A DNA stretch of 64,000 nucleotides from JAAURS01 sp044923475 (GTDB lineage Bacteria > Cyanobacteriota > Cyanobacteriia > Thermosynechococcales > Thermosynechococcaceae): assembly GCF_044923475.1 (NCBI RefSeq), contig NZ_CP137338.1, positions 124,001 to 188,000 of the forward strand. The letters run 5' to 3'. A program made the translations under genes and the position numbers. The notes under the pieces were generated by a model. It saw only the letters and a list, made by a program, of their open reading frames with translations. It searched no databases and was not told the origin of the DNA. Positions 50,921 through 59,699 of the stretch are shown here, piece by piece. Numbering within the stretch: position 1 is the stretch's first letter; every line of letters begins with the position of its first letter.

Positions 50921-51058
50921 CAAACCAGCCAAAGCAAACCAGCCAAAGCAAAGCCGACCCGAGAGAAAGGTCGGCATACCCACACTCAAAATTCCCATGA
51001 GTGGTTGTAAATCCGGATTGAAGAGCTTGACTCAGATCTTTTCATCGCGCGCGATGAA
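50921..51058. repeat. Short tandem duplication and palindromes between convergent genes
   Basis: CAAACCAGCCAAAG is repeated in tandem at 50921-50948. A hairpin GCCGACC/GGTCGGC follows at 50953-50975; on the minus strand it is succeeded by TTTGCTTT, so it may terminate the convergent 51075-51386 gene. The palindrome TTCATCGCGCGCGATGAA lies at 51041-51058. Confidence 0.6.
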
Positions 51059-51074
51059 TCAAACTCTCTCGTTT

Positions 51075-51386
51075 TTACCCCGGCTGAACGATGCGCGAAG
51101 GTTCGACCGCGACGGTCGAATTAGACTGGGTTTTTTGCACGACTGAATCCGCAGGCAGTAATTCAATGTGATTTAATAAAGTCGTTACAAACGCAAACAG
51201 CAGAAATGGTACTGACAACACCAAAATTAGGCCGCTCGTCAGAAAGGCATAGACGGGATTCTGATACATCGCAATGGCCGCACCCAGGCTAATAAAAATG
51301 ACGATCAGCCAAATCATCACCTGACCGTAGATATCCCCAAAAGTTAGCGTGCAGGCGAAGCGGTATTTTTGCAGTAAACCATTCAT
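51075..51386 (-). CDS. Small two-helix membrane protein, unknown function
   Basis: A 103-residue protein starting MNGLLQKYRFACTLTFGDIY. Two hydrophobic helices lie at about residues 23-42 (QVMIWLIVIFISLGAAIAMY) and 48-72, and a polar C-terminal tail contains no motif I recognise. I start at ATG 51386 because AGGG lies at better spacing than for the ATG two codons upstream. It is divergently oriented from purE and shares its promoter region. Confidence 0.6.
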   Translation of the reverse strand: MNGLLQKYRFACTLTFGDIYGQVMIWLIVIFISLGAAIAMYQNPVYAFLTSGLILVLSVPFLLFAFVTTLLNHIELLPADSVVQKTQSNSTVAVEPSRIVQPG

Positions 51387-51570
51387 AACCATTTCCCTAG
51401 AAACGTTAAATCGTGTTACAACCCTAGCTCCATTCTGAATAAACCGAAGGGTTATTTCTAATAATGGCCCAGTTTTGCAATAGAAGTTTGTATAACTCGA
51501 TAGTTCGATACAAAACGATACCCATCTAATCGCACCATCCTTAAAAATCCTTTACGGAGTTCGTCCCCTC

Positions 51571-52110
51571 ATGTTCCATTCAGAACCGACGCCAGAAGTT
51601 GCCATTATCATGGGAAGCGATTCTGACTTGCCGACGATGGAAGCGGCGATCGCCGTCTGTCAAGATTTCGACATCGCCCATCGCGTTGAAATCATTTCAG
51701 CGCACCGCACCCCCCAACGGATGGTGGAGTTTGCCCAAACCGCCCATACCGTGGGCTTGAAAGTCATCATTGCCGGAGCGGGCGGCGCAGCGCACCTGCC
51801 GGGCATGGTAGCCGCGCTGACGCCCTTGCCCGTGATTGGCGTTCCAGTGGCCAGTCGGCATTTGCAAGGCGTGGATTCGCTGTATTCGATCGTGCAGATG
51901 CCCGCAGGGATTCCAGTGGCGACGGTGGCGATCGGCAACGCGCAAAATGCAGGATTGCTCGCAGTCCAGATCTTGGCAGCACAGCGGCCAGATCTGCTGG
52001 AGAAGGTTCTACAGTTCCGGCAGGGGCTTGAGGAAATGGTGCAGGCCAAGCAACGTCGTTTAGCAGAGATTGGCGCTAAGGCGTATTTGACGACTCAGTC
52101 TTCCCCTTGA
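51571..52110 (+). CDS. purE: N5-carboxyaminoimidazole ribonucleotide mutase PurE
   Basis: A 179-residue class I PurE, which converts N5-CAIR to CAIR in purine synthesis. The sequence AIIMGSDSDLPTMEAA, the catalytic loop ISAHRTPQRM with its conserved His, GAGGAAHLPGMVAALTPLPVIGVPV and the NAGLLAVQIL block are all standard. The length is normal. purK is not adjacent, although in many bacteria it is. Confidence 0.96.
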   Translation: MFHSEPTPEVAIIMGSDSDLPTMEAAIAVCQDFDIAHRVEIISAHRTPQRMVEFAQTAHTVGLKVIIAGAGGAAHLPGMVAALTPLPVIGVPVASRHLQGVDSLYSIVQMPAGIPVATVAIGNAQNAGLLAVQILAAQRPDLLEKVLQFRQGLEEMVQAKQRRLAEIGAKAYLTTQSSP

Positions 52111-52184
52111 AGTCGTGTATGGGGTTGAAAGCCTTAATCGATTGAGCTTTGCGTTCGATATCAGCGTCAGGAGCCAAACTAAAG

Positions 52185-52480
52185 ATGACTCAAGAAAACT
52201 TTTTGCTTAAGGTAGCCAATCCAGAGATGCAGGAACAGAGTTTCCGCGAATTTTTAGAAGCGCAGCGGGAATTACAGGAGATCTGGCCGTGGCAAGCCTC
52301 TGTAGAGCATTGGGTGGACCGCATCCTCAGCTTTGCCGAGAAACCCTACCTGACAAAGAAGCCTTTGCGGAGCGCGGCTTCCAAACTTATTTCGAACAGG
52401 GGGTTGAGTTGGCTCGACAAGGATTGACCACGCTGAACGAAGCAGTCCGGGTGGGATTGGCGCGTAGATCCGAGTTGTAA
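52185..52480 (+). pseudogene. Frameshifted small protein gene
   Basis: Two overlapping frames look like one broken gene of about 98 codons. Frame one starts at ATG 52185 and gives MTQENFLLKVANPEMQEQSF and so on through SVEHWVDRILSFAEKPY. After that it becomes basic and atypical and stops at 52427. Near 52347-52351 a -1 shift restores a sensible acidic continuation, PDKEAFAERGFQTYFEQGVE, running to GLARRSEL and a TAA at 52480. A real one-base change, a sequencing error or programmed frameshifting are possible. I do not recognise the family. It lies 74 bp after purE. Confidence 0.6.
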
Positions 52481-52546
52481 CTATTGCTCAATGGGCTTGC
52501 TCCGCGCAAAATAGGACTCGCCAGTTAGATCGGTTCGATTTACACT

Positions 52547-53695
52547 ATGCCTATCCTCCCCTCCTCTGATGCGCTCGCGGCGGAACGCGCCTGGGTTGAA
52601 ATCGATACAGAAGCGATCGCCCACAACATTTGCGCCCTTCAGTCCGTTCTCACCCCTGGAACTGACCTCCTCGCAGTCGTCAAAGCCGATGCCTACGGCC
52701 ACGGTGCAGTCAGGGTTGCCGCCCTAGCAGAGCAATTAGAGGTAAAGTCCTTCGGTGTGGCCACCGTACCAGAGGGCATCGAACTGCGGCAGGCCGGGAT
52801 TCGCGCGTCCATCCTGGTGATGGGGGCCGTGCAGTCCCGCGCTCAGATTGAGGCGATCGCCCAGTGGCGCTTGGAACCCACCCTTTGCGACCCCGTCCAA
52901 GCCCAATGCTTTGCCGATGCACTCTCAGCACCGCTCCCCGTCCATCTCAAAATCGACACCGGTATGTCGCGCCTCGGGTATCCGTGGGAGCAATGCGCAG
53001 ACTTTATGCAGCAGGTCATGGCGCTCCCTCACCTGCACGTCGCCAGCCTGTATTCCCATCTGGCCACCGCCGACGACCCGGATCCCCGCTTCATGAAAGA
53101 ACAGCAGGCCCGCTTTGAGGAAGCGATCGGGCGATCGCGCGCGGCAGGCATTCCAATTCCCACGCTGCACCTTGCTAACTCCGCCGGAACCTTATTCAGT
53201 CCGGCAATGCACTACGACCGAGTGCGGGTCGGACTATCCCTCTACGGCATTTATCCAGGGCCTCAGTTTGAAGCGGCAATCGCCCTCAAGCCAGCCATGC
53301 AGGTGCGCGCCCGGATCGCCCACATTCGAGACCTCCCCGCAGGGGTGGGCATTAGCTACGGACACCGCTTTGTCACCGCAAACCCCTGTCGCGTTGCCGT
53401 TATCAGCATTGGCTATGCCGATGGAGTCCCGCGCAATCTTTCAAATCGGATGCAGGTGTTGGTGCGGGGACAGCGCGTTCCGCAATTGGGAATTATTACA
53501 ATGGATCAGATTGTGATTGACGTAACCGCCATTCCCGATGCAGCCGTTGGGGATAGCGTTACGCTCCTAGGGAAAGATGGCAGCAGCAACATCCCGTCCG
53601 AAGAGTGGTCCCGACTTCTAGATACGATTCCCTACGAAATCGCATGCGGATTTCAGCAGCGATTGCCCCGCGTTGGGGTTCGAAGTTCGATGTAA
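52547..53695 (+). CDS. alr: Alanine racemase
   Basis: A 382-residue PLP enzyme supplying D-alanine for peptidoglycan. The PLP-lysine is in AVVKADAYGHGAV near residue 45, and LKIDTGMSRLGY and HLANSAGTLF follow. VRVGLSLYGIYPG precedes the C-terminal domain, where ISYGHRFVT and AVISIGYADGVPR with the second active-site region are seen. The length is typical. The start is ATG 52547, 66 bp after the frameshifted gene. Confidence 0.95.
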   Translation: MPILPSSDALAAERAWVEIDTEAIAHNICALQSVLTPGTDLLAVVKADAYGHGAVRVAALAEQLEVKSFGVATVPEGIELRQAGIRASILVMGAVQSRAQIEAIAQWRLEPTLCDPVQAQCFADALSAPLPVHLKIDTGMSRLGYPWEQCADFMQQVMALPHLHVASLYSHLATADDPDPRFMKEQQARFEEAIGRSRAAGIPIPTLHLANSAGTLFSPAMHYDRVRVGLSLYGIYPGPQFEAAIALKPAMQVRARIAHIRDLPAGVGISYGHRFVTANPCRVAVISIGYADGVPRNLSNRMQVLVRGQRVPQLGIITMDQIVIDVTAIPDAAVGDSVTLLGKDGSSNIPSEEWSRLLDTIPYEIACGFQQRLPRVGVRSSM

Positions 53696-53881
53696 CACCT
53701 GCGATCGCACCCTTCCGTTTTGCGAGCCGATCGGGCTAGAAGCTCGAACGACCGAGCGATCGGTTCTCCCTCGATCTTCAGCCTTATCTCCCTTGATCTT
53801 CAGACTTAAATGAAGCTATCGTGCATGAACGAAGGGATCGATGCCATCTTTGACAAAAGCTTAACCCTCTCAGGAACGTTG

Positions 53882-55306
53882 ATGGCTGATCTCATCTTAT
53901 TTTGGCACCGCCGCGACCTTAGAAGTTCGGATAATGTGGGCCTATCGGCAGCCCGCGCTCGCAGTCCTAGAGTGGTTGGAGTCTTTTGCTTAGATCCCGA
54001 TATTTTGAACCGCAACGACGTCGCGCCCGCACGCGTCACCTTTATGATTGGGTGCCTTCAAGCACTAGAGCGATGTTATGAAGCGGCTGGGAGCCAACTC
54101 TTAATTCTCAAAGCCAAACCGGAAGAAGCCATCCCGAAGCTGGCCCGTGCCCTCAATGCATCGGCGGTATTTTGGAATCAAGACGTCGAACCCTATGCCA
54201 AAGACCGCGATCGCCGCGTGACCCTAGCCCTCCAACAAGAAGGCATCTCCGTCTCCACCTTCTGGGACCAACTCCTCCACGCACCCAACGAGATCCTGAC
54301 TGGAGCGGGAGAACCCTATACGGTCTACACCCCCTTCTGGCGCAACTGGAGCAGCAAAACCAAACTAGAGCCATTCCCCGCCCTTAGAAATGCTCGAGGT
54401 TTAACTGCCGAAGAGCACGCCACCGCCATCGAAGCGGGCATTTTACCCCTGCCGACTGCACCAGAACTCGGCTTTGTGTGGGAAGCACCCCTGATTGCCG
54501 ATCCGGGAGAGCAGGCAGCCAAGGACATGCTCGACTACTTCTGCCACAACGCGATCGCCGAATATCAGGAAAACCGCAACTTCCCCGCCACGCCCGGTAC
54601 CTCCTTCCTGAGCGCCCCGCTCAAATTCGGGAGCATCGGCATCCGCACCGTTTGGTCCGCCACCACCGTGGTGTTGGAAGGCAGCCGCAGCGACGAAGTC
54701 CGCGCTAGCATTCAAACCTGGCGGCAGGAACTCGCCTGGCGAGAATTCTATCAGCACGCCCTTTACGCCTTCCCCGCCCTGGCGGACGGTCCCTATCGAC
54801 CGCGCTGGAAAACCTTTCCTTGGCAGGGAACAGACGAGCAGTTTGAAGCGTGGTGTAACGGACAGACAGGCTACCCCATTGTGGATGCTGCCATGCGTCA
54901 GATGAACCAAATCGGGTGGATGCACAATCGCTGCCGCATGATCGTCGCCAGCTTTTTGACCAAAGACTTGATCGTCAACTGGCAGCGCGGCGAACAGTAC
55001 TTCATGCAAAATCTCATCGATGGCGATCTGTCCGCCAATAATGGTGGGTGGCAGTGGAGCGCATCGAGCGGAATGGACCCAAAGCCCTTGCGGATTTTCA
55101 ATCCCACCACCCAGGCGCAAAAATTTGACCCGGAGGGCGAGTACATCCGCGAGTGGCTCCCCGAACTGCGCCATATCGATACGGAAAACTTGGTCAGCGG
55201 CAAAATTTCTGCCGAGGACTGCGATCGCTGCGGTTACCCCCAGCCTATTGTCGATCACAGCGTGCAGCAGCGGCTCTTCAAACAGCTTTTTCAGCAACAA
55301 AAGTGA
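53882..55306 (+). CDS. phr: Deoxyribodipyrimidine photolyase (class I CPD)
   Basis: A 474-residue light-dependent DNA repair enzyme. The N-terminal alpha/beta antenna domain starts MADLILFWHRRDLRSSDNVG. The FAD-binding helical domain has LAWREFYQHALYAFP, GYPIVDAAMRQMNQIGWMHN and LSANNGGWQWSASSG in the expected order, which are class I CPD photolyase signatures rather than cryptochrome-DASH. The antenna may be 8-HDF or MTHF. I start at ATG 53882, with AGGA six to seven bases upstream, rather than the longer reading from 53810; the result fits the known length of about 480 residues. Confidence 0.93.
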   Translation: MADLILFWHRRDLRSSDNVGLSAARARSPRVVGVFCLDPDILNRNDVAPARVTFMIGCLQALERCYEAAGSQLLILKAKPEEAIPKLARALNASAVFWNQDVEPYAKDRDRRVTLALQQEGISVSTFWDQLLHAPNEILTGAGEPYTVYTPFWRNWSSKTKLEPFPALRNARGLTAEEHATAIEAGILPLPTAPELGFVWEAPLIADPGEQAAKDMLDYFCHNAIAEYQENRNFPATPGTSFLSAPLKFGSIGIRTVWSATTVVLEGSRSDEVRASIQTWRQELAWREFYQHALYAFPALADGPYRPRWKTFPWQGTDEQFEAWCNGQTGYPIVDAAMRQMNQIGWMHNRCRMIVASFLTKDLIVNWQRGEQYFMQNLIDGDLSANNGGWQWSASSGMDPKPLRIFNPTTQAQKFDPEGEYIREWLPELRHIDTENLVSGKISAEDCDRCGYPQPIVDHSVQQRLFKQLFQQQK

Positions 55307-55410
55307 CGCAATCCAGCGGCTTAATCCTTGGAATGGTGGAGGTACCGTGTTAGGATGTAGGGCGAATGTTCTGGAAAGAGACGCAATTTCCGAGCGTCGA
55401 TGCAGTACTG

Positions 55411-55482
55411 GGGTGACTAGCTCAATGGTAGAGCAGAAGACTCTTAATCTTTTGGTTCGGAGTTCGAGTCTCCGGTCACCCA
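55411..55482 (+). tRNA. tRNA-Lys (CTT)
   Basis: A 72-nt tRNA. The acceptor GGGTGAC/GTCACCC pairs fully with discriminator A. The anticodon stem GAAGA/TCTTT holds loop CTCTTAA, giving anticodon CTT for lysine. The T arm is GGAGTTCGAGTCTCC. The 3' CCA is not encoded (CATTCC follows). It stands alone between phr and aar. Confidence 0.95.
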
Positions 55483-55681
55483 TTCCAAAAGTCACACTCA
55501 ATTCTGGATTGCTGCCAAGTTCAGTCCGGCGAGTCGCTAAACTGAGTTTGGCTCTATCTGAAAATCGCTGAACCCTCAGTGATGTGCGAAGAATTTGTGT
55601 ACTATTTTAACAGTCCTTAACTTTTTGGCCCTCGCAAATCGCAACAAGGGTTAGAGAGCTGACATCAGTGCAAATAATTCT

Positions 55682-56716
55682 ATGTTTGGTTTAATTGGCC
55701 ATCTCACCAGTTTGGAACACGCTCAGCTTGTGGCGCGGGATTTGGGCTATCCAGAGTATGCCGACCAAGGGTTGGATTTTTGGTGTATGGCACCGCCCCA
55801 AATTGTGGATTCGATTACCGTCACCAGTGCCACAGGTCAGGTCATCCACGGAAAGTACGTAGAATCTTGTTTTTTGCCGGAAATGCTGGCCACGCAACGG
55901 GTCAAATCGGCAACGCGCAAAATTATCAACGCAATGGCTCACGCCCAAAAACACGGCATCGACATCACGGCGTTGGGCGGATTTTCATCCATTATTTTTG
56001 AGAACTTTAATTTAGAGCGCATTACGCGCGTCCGCGACATCGAACTCGATATCCGGCGGTTTACCACGGGTAATACCCATACGGCTTATATTATTTGTCG
56101 CCAGATCGAGCAGGCATCTCAGCAGTTAGGTCTCGACCTCGCAAAATCTACAGTAGCGGTTTGCGGCGCGACCGGAGACATTGGCAGCGCAGTTTGCCGC
56201 TGGCTCGATGCCCGCACAGACATCGACGAACTGCTGCTGGTGGCTCGCAACCAAACCCGGCTCCAGGATCTTCAGGCAGAGTTAGGGCGCGGCAAAATCA
56301 TGGCCCTAGAAGAAGCGCTACCCTTAGCCGATATCGTGGTGTGGGTTGCTAGCATGCCCAAGGGAGTTGAGATTGACCCAGCCACCCTAAAACCCTCCTG
56401 CCTCATGATCGACGGCGGCTATCCTAAAAATTTGGCCACTAAAATTCAGGCTCCTGGCGTGCGCGTCCTCAGCGGTGGCATCGTCGAGCATTCCCTCGAT
56501 ATTGACTGGAAAATCATGAATATCGTCAATATGGACACCCCTTCCCGTCAGTTGTTTGCTTGCTTTGCGGAAGCAATGCTGCTGGAGTTCGAGCAATGGC
56601 ACCTGAATTTTTCTTGGGGCCGAAATCAAATTACAGTAGAAAAAATGGAGCAGATCGGTCGAGCCTCGGTGAAACACGGGTTTAGGCCATTACTGCTCCC
56701 ACTTGCAGCCTCCTGA
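55682..56716 (+). CDS. aar: Long-chain acyl-ACP reductase (AAR)
   Basis: A 344-residue reductase that converts acyl-ACP to fatty aldehyde, the first step of cyanobacterial alkane biosynthesis. The start MFGLIGHLTSLEHAQLVARD is diagnostic. ESCFLPEML and GGFSSIIFENFN follow, and VAVCGATGDIGSAVCRWL is the NADPH-binding motif. Aldehyde-deformylating oxygenase (ADO) normally sits directly upstream; here a tRNA and phr occupy that position and no ado gene exists in the window. accA follows 111 bp downstream, the usual arrangement. Confidence 0.95.
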   Translation: MFGLIGHLTSLEHAQLVARDLGYPEYADQGLDFWCMAPPQIVDSITVTSATGQVIHGKYVESCFLPEMLATQRVKSATRKIINAMAHAQKHGIDITALGGFSSIIFENFNLERITRVRDIELDIRRFTTGNTHTAYIICRQIEQASQQLGLDLAKSTVAVCGATGDIGSAVCRWLDARTDIDELLLVARNQTRLQDLQAELGRGKIMALEEALPLADIVVWVASMPKGVEIDPATLKPSCLMIDGGYPKNLATKIQAPGVRVLSGGIVEHSLDIDWKIMNIVNMDTPSRQLFACFAEAMLLEFEQWHLNFSWGRNQITVEKMEQIGRASVKHGFRPLLLPLAAS

Positions 56717-56827
56717 AGAGAAGATAGCTGGATAGACTCGTTCCGCCAGAGCGGTATTTCTTGATACAGTCTTTTCTAGGCAATGTATTTTGCATGCGCG
56801 CCCCTTGCGGGTTGAAGGTATTGACGG

Positions 56828-57811
56828 ATGGCAGCTTCTAATCGAAAACTTCAGCTTCTGGATTTTGAAAAACCGCTCGTAGAGCTGGAAACGCGCATCG
56901 AGCAGATCCGCCAATTGGCGGATGAGAATGGCGTCGACGTGACCGATAACCTCAGGCTGCTGGAAGCGCGGGCGACCCAGCTCCGTCAGGAAATTTTTAG
57001 CAGCCTCACGCCCATGCAAGAACTTCAGCTCGCGCGGCATCCTCGCCGCCCCAGTACGCTGGACTACATTCAGGCGATTAGCGACGAGTGGCTGGAACTG
57101 CACGGCGATCGCCGGGGTGGCGACGACCCGGCCTTGGTCGGCGGCGTCGGTCGCATCGACGGACAGCCGGTGTTGATGTTGGGCCAGCAGAAGGGACACG
57201 ATACGAAAGACAATGTCACCCGCAATTTTGGGATGGCAAAACCCTGTGGATACCGCAAAGCTATGCGGCTGATGAACCACGCCAACCGCTTTGGGATGCC
57301 GATTTTAACCTTTATCGATACTCCAGCAGCTTGGGCGGGGCTGGACGCCGAAGAGTTCGGGCAGGGCGAGGCGATCGCCCGCAACCTGCGGGATATGTTC
57401 GGCCTAGACGTGCCCATTATCTGCACCATTATTGGAGAAGGCGGATCGGGAGGTGCCCTTGGCATTGGCGTCGGCGATCGCATTCTGATGTTCGAGCATT
57501 CGATTTACAGCGTCGCCCCCCCGGAAGCCTGTGCCGCCATTCTCTGGCGCGATGCTCAAAAAGGCCCCCAGGCTGCCGAGTCGCTCAAAATAACCGCGAG
57601 AGACCTCCTAGGGCTGGGACTCATCGACCAAATTTTGCCAGAACCCTTGGGCGGCGCCCACGCCCATCCCGTGAAAGCTGCTGATATCCTTAAAACATCG
57701 CTGATCGAAACCCTGGCTCAACTCCAGGCCCGATCTCCAGAAAAACGCAAGGAAGAGCGTTACAATAAGTTCCGCAAAATGGGTGTATTTATCGAGCGCG
57801 CTCAGCTTTAA
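56828..57811 (+). CDS. accA: Acetyl-CoA carboxylase carboxyltransferase subunit alpha
   Basis: A 327-residue alpha subunit of the carboxyltransferase that, with AccD, makes malonyl-CoA for fatty acid synthesis. It begins with the coiled-coil region LDFEKPLVELETRIEQIRQL. Diagnostic stretches are ELHGDRRGGDDPALVGGVGR, GMPILTFIDTPAAWAGLDAEE and IGEGGSGGALGIGVGDRILMFEH. The aar-accA order matches most cyanobacteria and ties the two steps of acyl metabolism together. Confidence 0.97.
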   Translation: MAASNRKLQLLDFEKPLVELETRIEQIRQLADENGVDVTDNLRLLEARATQLRQEIFSSLTPMQELQLARHPRRPSTLDYIQAISDEWLELHGDRRGGDDPALVGGVGRIDGQPVLMLGQQKGHDTKDNVTRNFGMAKPCGYRKAMRLMNHANRFGMPILTFIDTPAAWAGLDAEEFGQGEAIARNLRDMFGLDVPIICTIIGEGGSGGALGIGVGDRILMFEHSIYSVAPPEACAAILWRDAQKGPQAAESLKITARDLLGLGLIDQILPEPLGGAHAHPVKAADILKTSLIETLAQLQARSPEKRKEERYNKFRKMGVFIERAQL

Positions 57812-58176
57812 TGCCTGTAGGGACATGAGGTCCTGCGCTCCTGACAAAAGGCTGCATTTTATTTGGAGCGAGCTGTTATAGATGGATTCAATTTACCGCC
57901 AAAGATTAGAGCCAATTGTCAATCTTTGGTCAAAAATTTTCCTGGGGTGGAGCTGGCAATCTGCCAACTCGAACGGCTGGAAGGACTGGATTCCGCGTCT
58001 TTTGCGAGCTTTTGACAGATTAAGCCTGCGCTCGGACAGCAATGATATAATGAGCGAAGTTTAACATTTGTTAAGTATGTCTTAGAATTCAAATCATTCC
58101 CTTCTGAGTCGGTCCGGGGTTACCTCAGCAATTTCTCGGCTCTTGACAAACCGTACTTTCGTCGCGTCTAAATCCT
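57812..58176. other. Intergenic region between accA and the SDR gene
   Basis: It contains one 60-codon ORF at 57882-58064 (ATG start, basic, tryptophan-rich) without family features or ribosome site; I cannot support it as a gene. Promoter-like sequences lie at 58043-58051 and 58143-58172. Confidence 0.45.
58043..58051 (+). promoter_or_regulatory. Extended -10 promoter candidate TGATATAAT
   Basis: A perfect TATAAT with an upstream TGn extension lies 126 bp before the SDR start codon, so it probably drives the SDR gene with a leader of about 120 nt. No good -35 box is spaced at 17 bp, which is acceptable for extended -10 promoters. Confidence 0.45.
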
Positions 58177-58905
58177 TTGATTTCTCCCTCCTCTTCTCAG
58201 CGCGCCCTGATTACAGGGGCCAGTCGCGGCATTGGTAAAGCTACTGCTCTTGCCTTCGCAAAGGCTGGTATATCTTCTATTTTGATCGGTCGCTCCCCAG
58301 ACTCACTCCAAGCTACTGCTGAGGAAGTGCGAGCCTTAGGGGCCGAGGCGATCGCCCTCAGCATCGATCTGTCCCAAGTCGATCGGGTTAAGAGTCAATT
58401 AGAGCAAGTCCTAGAGACCGTCGGCTCCGCAGACATCTTGGTCAACAATGCGGGGATGGGGTACACCGGGGGTCTGCTCGAGACTTCTCTCGCGGACTGG
58501 CAGCAGGTCATCGATCTCAACCTGACGAGTCCGTTACAGTGTATTCAAGCGGTTCTGCCGCAGATGCGATCGCGACGTTCCGGCACGATTATCAACGTGA
58601 TTTCCATCGCGGGCCGACAAACTTTTCCGAGCTGGGGGGCCTATTGTGCCAGTAAATTCGGCTTGATGGGCATGACCAAAACCTTGGCTCAAGAAGAGCG
58701 GTCTTACGGCATTCGAGTGGTCGCCCTTTGTCCCGGAGCGGTCGACACCCCGCTTTGGGACACCCCTACCGTCAATGCCGATTTCGATCGGTCTTTGATG
58801 CTGACGCCGGAGGACGTAGCGGACGCCATCGTCCATGCGGCACTGCTCCCTCAGCACGTCGTCTTAGACGAACTGGTGCTGATGCCAAATTCGGGAACGT
58901 TTTAA
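58177..58905 (+). CDS. Short-chain dehydrogenase/reductase, next to folE
   Basis: A 242-residue Rossmann-fold SDR. TGASRGIG near residues 14-21 is the cofactor motif and NNAGMG is the stabilising segment near 90. Catalytic Ser, Tyr and Lys are seen in NVISIAG, and in YCASKFG (YxxxK) near 157. The closest plausible cofactor is NADPH. The start is TTG at 58177; no ATG or GTG exists in frame back to the upstream stop codon. Its position directly ahead of folE (GTP cyclohydrolase I) suggests a reduction step in pteridine formation, for example a sepiapterin reductase-like role, but the sequence alone does not prove this. Confidence 0.82.
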   Translation: MISPSSSQRALITGASRGIGKATALAFAKAGISSILIGRSPDSLQATAEEVRALGAEAIALSIDLSQVDRVKSQLEQVLETVGSADILVNNAGMGYTGGLLETSLADWQQVIDLNLTSPLQCIQAVLPQMRSRRSGTIINVISIAGRQTFPSWGAYCASKFGLMGMTKTLAQEERSYGIRVVALCPGAVDTPLWDTPTVNADFDRSLMLTPEDVADAIVHAALLPQHVVLDELVLMPNSGTF

Positions 58906-58994
58906 ATCGTCCCGCTTCAATCTCGTGAGGCTATTTCGCTGGAAGAATTCCTCATTCCCTTTGTTCTGTAAACCTGTAACCTTACTCGTGACCT

Positions 58995-59681
58995 ATGACG
59001 ATTTCTTCAACCAACCTCTCCGATAGTTCTAACGGTTTCCCAATCGCGCATCCAGCCAGGGAGACTCGCAGTCCAAACGCTAAAGGCGATGGGAGAGTCC
59101 CTCGCAAAGAAGTCACTCAGGAAGAAATGATGGAGTCGGTTGAGACGATGCTTCTAGGGGTGGGCGAAGATCCCGAGCGAGAAGGTCTGCTCAAAACGCC
59201 CAAGCGGGTTGCAGAGGCGATGCGCTTTTTAACCAGCGGTTACGCCCAATCTTTAGATGAACTGGTCAATGGCGCGATCTTCAATGAGGGTCACGATGAA
59301 GTCGTATTGGTGCGGGACATCAATTTGTTTAGCATGTGCGAGCATCACATGCTTCCCTTTTTAGGAAAAGCCCACGTTGCTTACATCCCCAACCAGAAAG
59401 TAATCGGGCTGAGCAAGCTCGCTCGCATCGTGGAAATGTACTCCCGACGGCTTCAGGTTCAGGAGCGTCTGACGCGGCAGATCGCGGAGGCCGTCAAAAC
59501 AGTGCTAGAACCCCAGGGCGTAGCCGTCGTGATCGAGGCCAGCCACATGTGCATGGTGATGCGCGGGGTGCAGAAGCCCGGTTCCTGGACGGTCACGAGT
59601 TCCATGCTGGGCGTATTCCGGGACGATCCTAAAACGCGGGAAGAGTTCCTCAACCTCATTCGCCACCAGCAAAGTTTCTAG
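58995..59681 (+). CDS. folE: GTP cyclohydrolase I
   Basis: A 228-residue enzyme that opens GTP to 7,8-dihydroneopterin triphosphate for folate and biopterin. Conserved sequence runs from VETMLLGVGEDPEREGLLKTP through NLFSMCEHHMLPF with zinc-binding Cys and His, and HVAYIPNQKVIGLSK to EASHMCMVMRGVQKPGS with the second zinc Cys. A 40-residue N-terminal extension is polar and variable. It starts at ATG 58995 and follows the SDR gene by 89 bp. Confidence 0.96.
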   Translation: MTISSTNLSDSSNGFPIAHPARETRSPNAKGDGRVPRKEVTQEEMMESVETMLLGVGEDPEREGLLKTPKRVAEAMRFLTSGYAQSLDELVNGAIFNEGHDEVVLVRDINLFSMCEHHMLPFLGKAHVAYIPNQKVIGLSKLARIVEMYSRRLQVQERLTRQIAEAVKTVLEPQGVAVVIEASHMCMVMRGVQKPGSWTVTSSMLGVFRDDPKTREEFLNLIRHQQSF

Positions 59682-59699
59682 AGCCACCGCATTGGTTTT

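Noticed and set aside
54443..55501. Long minus-strand ORF (352 codons) opposite the photolyase
   Set aside because: It is antisense to a clear photolyase and shows no family motif; high-GC codon bias opens the reverse frame.
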